Below are positions 7,401 to 10,781 of a stretch of 10,781 nucleotides of DNA, in pieces. The DNA is taken from the NCBI GenBank assembly GCA_024643705.1, contig JAHEML010000052.1:1-10781 (forward strand), in the 5' to 3' direction. Under the pieces are notes generated by a model. That model saw nothing but the letters and a program-made list of their open reading frames with translations. It was not told where the DNA came from and made no database searches. This DNA comes from Caldilineaceae bacterium. GTDB lineage: Bacteria > Chloroflexota > Anaerolineae > Caldilineales > Caldilineaceae. The position numbers and the translations under genes were made by a program. Each line of letters opens with the position of its first letter. Within the stretch, counting starts at the first letter, position 1.

Positions 7401-8348
7401 CACATCCAGCAAGGCTAAACCCAATTGAAAATAGTCGTTGGTAGAAATATCTCCCGTCACCGCCAGGGGTAGCTCCCGATCAAAGGGGGTGGTTCCGATC
7501 ACCGGATGCTGTTGATCCCCCGTATCCTGGCGCACCTGCTCACGCACATAATCGAACAGCCCCCCCACTGTCACCTGGCCTTGCCTGTTTTCAGCTTTGC
7601 CCCGCAACCCTTCGAGCAAATGCCAAGTGAAGACCCCGTGCCCCCCGCCCCACTGGACATCCTCGCGGGATGTTTCGCTGGCTTCGGCAGAGGTGAGAAT
7701 CGCCATCCCCGGCTTGGATTGGCCCAACGCCTGCAAATAACGGCTGGCCGCTGCGCTCTCGTCGATCACTGCTCGGCGACCTGCGCTACCACCTGCCGCC
7801 CCACCCACCGCCCCGCTGTGGCAGGTATCCGCAATCAGCACCACCCGGTCGGCCAGCAGGATGTCGGTCAGGTCGCGCTGGATGTCGTCCATGGGCAGGG
7901 CTGTGCCGGGGATATCGTCCGGCTCGGTGTCGTGGGTGATCAGGTAGACATTCTGGGGGCGGTTGGGGTCGGGCGCGCCGTGGCAAGCCAGGTAGATGAG
8001 GACGATGTCGTCCCGGCCCGGCTGTTGCAAGAAGCTGCGCAGGGCACGGGTGATGTTGCGGGTGGTTGCTTCGCCGTCGATCAGCTTGACAATGTTCTCG
8101 TCGGAGAAGCCACCGCCCCGGGGTGTGCAGATGAGGTTATAGAGTTCTTCTGCGTCCCGGTGGGCATAGCGCAGGTTGAGGTCGGGGTTTTTGTATTGGG
8201 AAATGCCCACAACCACCGCGTAGCGCTTGCGCAGAACAGGCACAACAGGAGGCTGCGCGCCCAACAAGAGGGCGCGATCGCCTGGGTTGGTCGTTTCTTC
8301 AGATGGTGCAGAAGCGGTAGATGGTGCAGAAGCAGATGTTTCGGACAT
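4407..8348 (-). CDS. Triple-caspase (peptidase C14) / TPR protein with one active and two degenerate caspase folds
   Basis: A 1313-residue protein with no signal peptide or membrane helix, so probably cytoplasmic. Order: Ser/Ala/Pro-rich tail (1-35); caspase A (about 41-300) with YLACHG (H123) and ADTCHSG (C176), then AILTSAEASE and GVFTWHLLEGL; TPR-like helices (305-425); caspase B (438-662) with IWYSGH (H520) but LDTHGR (566-570) where DTCHSG is expected, so no cysteine; TPR-like helices (678-782); caspase C (787-1105) with YFAGNG (N868 for His) and IDAGWAAG (914-920, Gly for Cys) and an insertion at 962-1035; TPR-like helices (1115-1270); and a Gly/Thr-rich tail. Only A should cut. Asp at 174, two before the cysteine, matches the acidic S1 residue of metacaspases, suggesting cleavage after Arg/Lys (inference). 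The ATG has GGGGGAGAG upstream. It lies 42 bases after the partner caspase gene. Target unknown. Confidence 0.88.
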   Translation of the reverse strand: MSETSASAPSTASAPSEETTNPGDRALLLGAQPPVVPVLRKRYAVVVGISQYKNPDLNLRYAHRDAEELYNLICTPRGGGFSDENIVKLIDGEATTRNITRALRSFLQQPGRDDIVLIYLACHGAPDPNRPQNVYLITHDTEPDDIPGTALPMDDIQRDLTDILLADRVVLIADTCHSGAVGGAAGGSAGRRAVIDESAAASRYLQALGQSKPGMAILTSAEASETSREDVQWGGGHGVFTWHLLEGLRGKAENRQGQVTVGGLFDYVREQVRQDTGDQQHPVIGTTPFDRELPLAVTGDISTNDYFQLGLALLDVGRLLDDKERFRSAERQLNESLRLAGELGQPLPAAHLYLGLAQLARGDARSALASLGAAQEKLSGDLRVEAAFGRVVASALAGDTTATTRAIEDFAGAYPADWRLPCLNQMLAALSKDDQKSVGRALLIGISEYDGASHIPPLAGPPNDLDLAHEMLVTHFGFDPSNIFRLEDAKATYQAIVDALTQLATDAGDEDRVVIWYSGHAISQDSPAYLLPHDYDIGARINGITAEELHAAVKTIPAQHKLLVLDTHGRDEMFALAEEGAYLLALAEDRPSQTAQETRFNGKYYGLFSYELVQSLSRTPNASLDEVMAEVVQAVETKSEGQQTPRLVGNGQGALFENLDWQLYADAFTFSPRRNFDALTLTQLETFERRFSQEQSMNFPPVLHALGRGYLAKQAFPQARRLLQAAQEQAARIGLNDPEWALSLAIAQLRTHTYADGVQTLRDYQTTTPNDARLANALTAAEGLTNHRLHAVLVGVGQYSHSSIPPALGALDDVENVRRLLVEKLGADEEHIVTLVNQDATAGAIRKEFSRLVGVARSEPAFFYFAGNGSLAYPHRPTILPFDARSAAIPTDILLHELAQEADQFPNNLFTLIDAGWAAGDQLPWGAPSHSRYVSADIRPSVGTRDVALSKAGLASKPDNREWQMGIESQRVRGYVEEQIAEQGLTIGRSTLYPISLQALFSQDELPPGVAVAEADFPSPFDGGAPKPQSAPKPQGVLTTAFIQSVLERSGDGQETEGENESSEGKRAACTYAELYATIANRLKWLQPFFVGIRPAEILFSNVILEEEVENAIRRQIFEEPLQRVEELSNRLLARRDGEDMEAWLNLGIVQAARGDFGSGLRSLQEALKREEIGLPELCHEAHYHLGRVMTISASAATAPAIAIGYGQERPGDLDTAISELRDAIRGNPDNAAAYYFLGRAIFTRVEQEQLVEAEKAWETYLELGAPAGHKEEIRQQLAARRSSGRGTGSGWESTPSQGAGTGTGTGPSTSLL
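5244..5278 (-). repeat. 18-base tandem repeat encoding APKPQS units
   Basis: CTGGGGTTTGGGCGCAC occurs identically at 5244-5260 and 5262-5278 (period 18). On the coding strand it encodes APKPQS-APKPQ (residues 1025-1035), a flexible linker at the end of the insertion in caspase fold C. A near copy at 8445-8462 encodes SAPKPQ in the partner caspase. Confidence 0.8.
8301..8333 (-). repeat. 18-base tandem repeat in the N-terminal tail of the triple-caspase gene
   Basis: AGATGGTGCAGAAGC occurs identically at 8301-8315 and 8319-8333 (period 18) and encodes the repeated ASAPS units of the low-complexity N-terminal tail. It is probably a slippage duplication in a disordered region. Confidence 0.75.
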
Positions 8349-8353
8349 GTGGA

Positions 8354-8362
8354 CTCTCCCCC
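8354..8362 (-). promoter_or_regulatory. Ribosome binding site of the triple-caspase gene
   Basis: The 42-base gap between the caspase genes contains, on the minus strand, GGGGGAGAG five bases before the ATG at 8348. It is strong enough for independent initiation. No promoter is apparent in the gap, which fits co-transcription with the upstream caspase gene. Confidence 0.6.
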
Positions 8363-8390
8363 AATCTCAACGCATTTCCATTTAGCAAGT

Positions 8391-10490
8391 CTATCTTACC
8401 ACACGCACATAGACTTGGGCTGTCAACCAGCTCTGCTCGGGAGGCTGGGGCTTGGGCGCGCTCACCACTGGGTCCCTTTCGCTACCTGCTTGCAGCGCGG
8501 GCAGTGTCATAGCATTGTAGCTGCTGGTCGGTTCTGTGGTGGCAAAGAGCTTGAGAATGTCGTCGGCTTCGTCTGCGCCGGGGGGCAGCGCAGAGAGAAA
8601 TGCAGGGAGTTGCATGGGCTGATCAGGCAGATCGTAGCGGGGCAGGAGCAGGGTTTCGCCCGGGCCTAGTTCGATCTGCTCACTGGCATCGCCGGGGGGC
8701 GGGATGACACGGGTGACGCTCCAATCCGGGGCCAAATTGAGTACGACCAGATTGAGAGTACGGCGTCGGGTCTCTTCGAGATAGGCCGACGAATCGTTGG
8801 GCGGGCCATCAACGGGCGGGAAAAGGTTGCGCACACGCAGATAGTATACCTGCTCGCCGCTTGTCACCGTGGGAACACCCCCCGGATCGGCAAAGGCTCT
8901 CTCTTGCGATTCCAGCAGCACCGCTTCCAGTGCGCCGGCCACCGGGGAGGCTGGGTCGGGATTGTCCAGCTCCAAAATGTTGTAATAGCGCGCCAGGTGC
9001 AGCAGTTGGTGGTGGGCTTCTTGGGGGTGTTGGCTGGAGACCGGGTAGAGATGGGGCAGAGGATTGCCTTCGATGTCGCGAATTTCGTAGCGACCATCTT
9101 CTGTGACGGCAACTCCAAAGCCCTCTCGCTCGCCCTCCGCTGCCAGACGGACAAATCGGCTTTCACTCTGCTCGATGGTGGTTGCCAACGCCTTCAAAGC
9201 ACTTTCTTCTGCGTCGGCCGGGGTTGCGCCATCCCGGATCAGGTAGACGGGCCATTGCAGGGCCGAGCCGGGGTTGAAAAGCAGGGCTTTGCTGCCCGTT
9301 TCGAGCGGGCTGTCGTGTGGATCATCGTCCAGGCGACGCAACACCCGCGCCCAGGCATGGGCATCGTTGCTCTCGGTCACTTCGATAATCGCCAGTCGCG
9401 CTGCCGTCTGTTTGAAGTTGGCGATCCCCGCGGGATAGATGAAGAACTGTGCGCCGGGCAGCACACCAGCACCGCGGCCACTGTCCAGCCGCAGCCTATC
9501 GCCCTCCACCTCCAAGATATCGATTCCGGCGGGCAGAGCCACGGTGGCACCGCCAAAGATGGCCCGATCCCCCACCCCCTGCAATTGGGGCCGCTGGGAT
9601 GGGTTCGCCACTTTCAGCCGGGCGGCCACCTGCTGATGCACCATAGCCCAACTACGCATGGGCTTTTGCAGGGCATCCCATAGCCAATAGGTGAGAAAAC
9701 CGTGGCGCTTGCCATCGGGCATGGTATCTTCCGAAGCCAACTCCAGGGCGCGGCAGGCGGCCAGAAGTGTGTATCCTGTGGGATCAGGCAGCCAGCCCGC
9801 GGCCACCTGCACACTGCGGGTGCCGCGACTTTGGGCCTGCCAATTCGCCGCCAGTTCCGCGGGCGGCCCCACCAAACCGGCGTGGGCGCGGGGTAGCTGG
9901 TCTACTTCTGCGCTGCCACGCACAGCCATGCTACCGCCAATCCGCCCAGCCGTATCAACCCCACCCCGGCTGGCCCCACCCGCATGGCAACTATCCAGCA
10001 CAACTGTGATCACGGCCCCTCGCTCGACCAGTGTTTGCAGAAGCGTCGCCAGTTCCAGGTCTCGCAAGTAGCGATCTTCGGGGGCAGCGGGGTTTTCGAT
10101 CTGGCCGTAATCTGTTGGAACCAGTGATTCGTCCAGCCCCTCTTGCCCTTTCACCTGGGGGTAGAGGGTGAGCGCTCGCCCGCCGTGGCCCGAATAGTGG
10201 ATGTAGACCTGGTCACCCGCTTGGGCCTCCTGGGCCAGACGTTGGAAAACGGCCACCAGATTGGCTTTGGTGGGCCACTGATCTTCCGGTTCGCTGGGGC
10301 GGCTGCCCACGCCGGATGCTGTGAGCTTGGTGATGCGCACATCCACGCCAGACAAACGGTTGCGCAAGAATTCTTCCATCAATTCCACATCGCCCACACA
10401 GCCGGACAAGTGGGGGTAGTGGGGCAGACCCGGGACCGTGCCTGGCATGTAGCAGTCGATGCCGATGAGAAGCGCGTGGAGGATAGTCAC
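8391..10490 (-). CDS. Single-domain caspase (peptidase C14) protease with C-terminal beta-rich and DUF4384-like domains
   Basis: A 699-residue protein without signal peptide. The caspase domain starts at once (HALLIGIDCY, residues 5-14) and spans about 1-315. It has HYSGHGG (H102) and VLDSCHAGG (C168), so both catalytic residues are present, then YTLLAACRALELASE (240-254), GFLTYWLWDAL and a closing RPQLQGVGDRAIFGG. Asp at 166, two before the cysteine, would suit a basic P1 residue. Between C168 and the next core strand lies an unusually long loop (about 172-238). Residues 319-400 look like a small beta-barrel domain (DSGRGAGVLPGAQFFIY). Residues about 545-660 resemble DUF4384, with ETLLLPRYDLP and ILKLFATTEP; this match is from memory of the pattern. 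SAPKPQ at 677-682 is shared with the neighbour. GTG is chosen as start because GGAG lies 9 bases upstream and the next Met is past the first caspase strand. It lies 15 bases after rfbB. Confidence 0.87.
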   Translation of the reverse strand: MTILHALLIGIDCYMPGTVPGLPHYPHLSGCVGDVELMEEFLRNRLSGVDVRITKLTASGVGSRPSEPEDQWPTKANLVAVFQRLAQEAQAGDQVYIHYSGHGGRALTLYPQVKGQEGLDESLVPTDYGQIENPAAPEDRYLRDLELATLLQTLVERGAVITVVLDSCHAGGASRGGVDTAGRIGGSMAVRGSAEVDQLPRAHAGLVGPPAELAANWQAQSRGTRSVQVAAGWLPDPTGYTLLAACRALELASEDTMPDGKRHGFLTYWLWDALQKPMRSWAMVHQQVAARLKVANPSQRPQLQGVGDRAIFGGATVALPAGIDILEVEGDRLRLDSGRGAGVLPGAQFFIYPAGIANFKQTAARLAIIEVTESNDAHAWARVLRRLDDDPHDSPLETGSKALLFNPGSALQWPVYLIRDGATPADAEESALKALATTIEQSESRFVRLAAEGEREGFGVAVTEDGRYEIRDIEGNPLPHLYPVSSQHPQEAHHQLLHLARYYNILELDNPDPASPVAGALEAVLLESQERAFADPGGVPTVTSGEQVYYLRVRNLFPPVDGPPNDSSAYLEETRRRTLNLVVLNLAPDWSVTRVIPPPGDASEQIELGPGETLLLPRYDLPDQPMQLPAFLSALPPGADEADDILKLFATTEPTSSYNAMTLPALQAGSERDPVVSAPKPQPPEQSWLTAQVYVRVVR

Positions 10491-10498
10491 ACCAGGTT

Positions 10499-10502
10499 TC
10501 TC
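10499..10502 (-). promoter_or_regulatory. Ribosome binding site deciding the GTG start of the single-domain caspase gene
   Basis: On the minus strand GGAG stands 8-9 bases before the GTG at 10488-10490, inside the 15-base gap after the rfbB stop. It supports GTG over later ATG codons that would cut off the first beta strand of the caspase fold. Confidence 0.6.
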
Positions 10503-10505
10503 CGT

Positions 10506-10781
10506 TTAAGCCGCCGACGGCAATTCGGCCCGGTTGCCGTAGACACGATCATAGTATTCCTGGAATTCGCCGGAGCGGATTGGCTCCCACCACCAGCGAT
10601 TCTCCACATACCAGCGCACAGTCGCCCGGATGGCCTCTTCGTTTGAATAATCCGGCTCCCAGCCCAACGCAAGCATCTTGCGCACATCCAGGCTGTAGCG
10701 TCGGTCGTGGCCCTGGCGATCTTCTACATGCTGGATCAAGCTGCGGGGTTTGCCCAGTTCGTCCAGCAGAATCTCCACCAT
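10506..10781 (-). CDS. rfbB: dTDP-glucose 4,6-dehydratase, C-terminal 91 residues (runs off the right edge)
   Basis: RfbB/RmlB is a cytoplasmic NAD-dependent short-chain dehydrogenase/reductase that converts dTDP-glucose to dTDP-4-keto-6-deoxyglucose, the second step towards dTDP-rhamnose and other deoxysugars for surface polysaccharides. Only the C-terminus is in the window. It carries the family hallmark HVEDRQGHDRRYSLDVRKM followed by LGWEP, then RATVRWYVENRWWWEPI and SGEFQEYYDRVYG, which is a normal complete end. The ATG at the very edge is internal; the full protein should be about 330-350 residues, so the true start and the catalytic TxxxYxxxK and Rossmann motifs are outside. It is followed after 15 bases by the caspase gene in the same direction, so read-through transcription is likely. 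Confidence 0.9.
   Translation of the reverse strand: MVEILLDELGKPRSLIQHVEDRQGHDRRYSLDVRKMLALGWEPDYSNEEAIRATVRWYVENRWWWEPIRSGEFQEYYDRVYGNRAELPSAA

Noticed and set aside
7506..8669. Plus-strand open frame of 387 codons spanning the caspase gene junction, plus others at 5724-6104, 6105-6773 and 8904-9683
   Set aside because: They lie opposite strongly supported caspase coding sequence and read as low-complexity shadow peptides without domains.
4407..10490. Known caspase-based defence systems (type III CRISPR with CARF/Lon, CBASS, gasdermin-protease pair)
   Set aside because: No CRISPR array, CARF, cyclase, NTPase sensor or small gasdermin-like gene is in the window; the neighbours are rfbB and a glycosyltransferase on the other strand.

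Overview
The window looks like a piece of a GC-rich bacterial chromosome. RecN, TatA and RfbB-type sequences, together with large TPR/caspase proteins, suggest Chloroflexota (Anaerolineae/Caldilineae-like). This is an impression from protein flavour, not a computed placement.

Left part (1-1440, minus strand): recN, the SMC-like DNA double-strand-break repair ATPase, entering from the left edge. Its reading frame is clearly RecN on both sides of an in-frame amber codon at 202-204, so the gene is either broken, read through, or affected by a base error. An intergenic region of about 300 bases (1441-1740) holds two divergent extended -10 promoters, one for recN and one for tatA. tatA (1741-1971) encodes a 76-residue Tat translocase subunit and is preceded by a perfect leader hairpin. 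It is followed by an intergenic stretch ending in a strong intrinsic terminator (2117-2157).

Middle part (2231-4225, plus strand): a 664-residue polytopic GT-C-type glycosyltransferase with an unusual N-terminal block of extra membrane segments. It converges on the caspase genes across a 181-base gap that contains two copies, one full and one internally deleted, of a palindromic intergenic repeat.

Right part (4407-10781, minus strand): the 3' end of rfbB (dTDP-glucose 4,6-dehydratase), then two caspase-family (peptidase C14) genes with gaps of 15 and 42 bases, so all three could be one transcript. The first caspase gene (8391-10490) encodes a single apparently active His/Cys caspase fused to beta-rich domains, the last resembling DUF4384. 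The second (4407-8348) encodes a 1313-residue protein with three successive caspase folds separated by TPR-like helical regions. Only the first fold keeps His and Cys; the second has lost Cys and the third has lost both. This two-gene, four-fold cassette (two active sites, two pseudo-sites) is the most interesting content of the window. It looks like a cytoplasmic protease plus protease/scaffold pair, but its trigger and substrate are not visible here.
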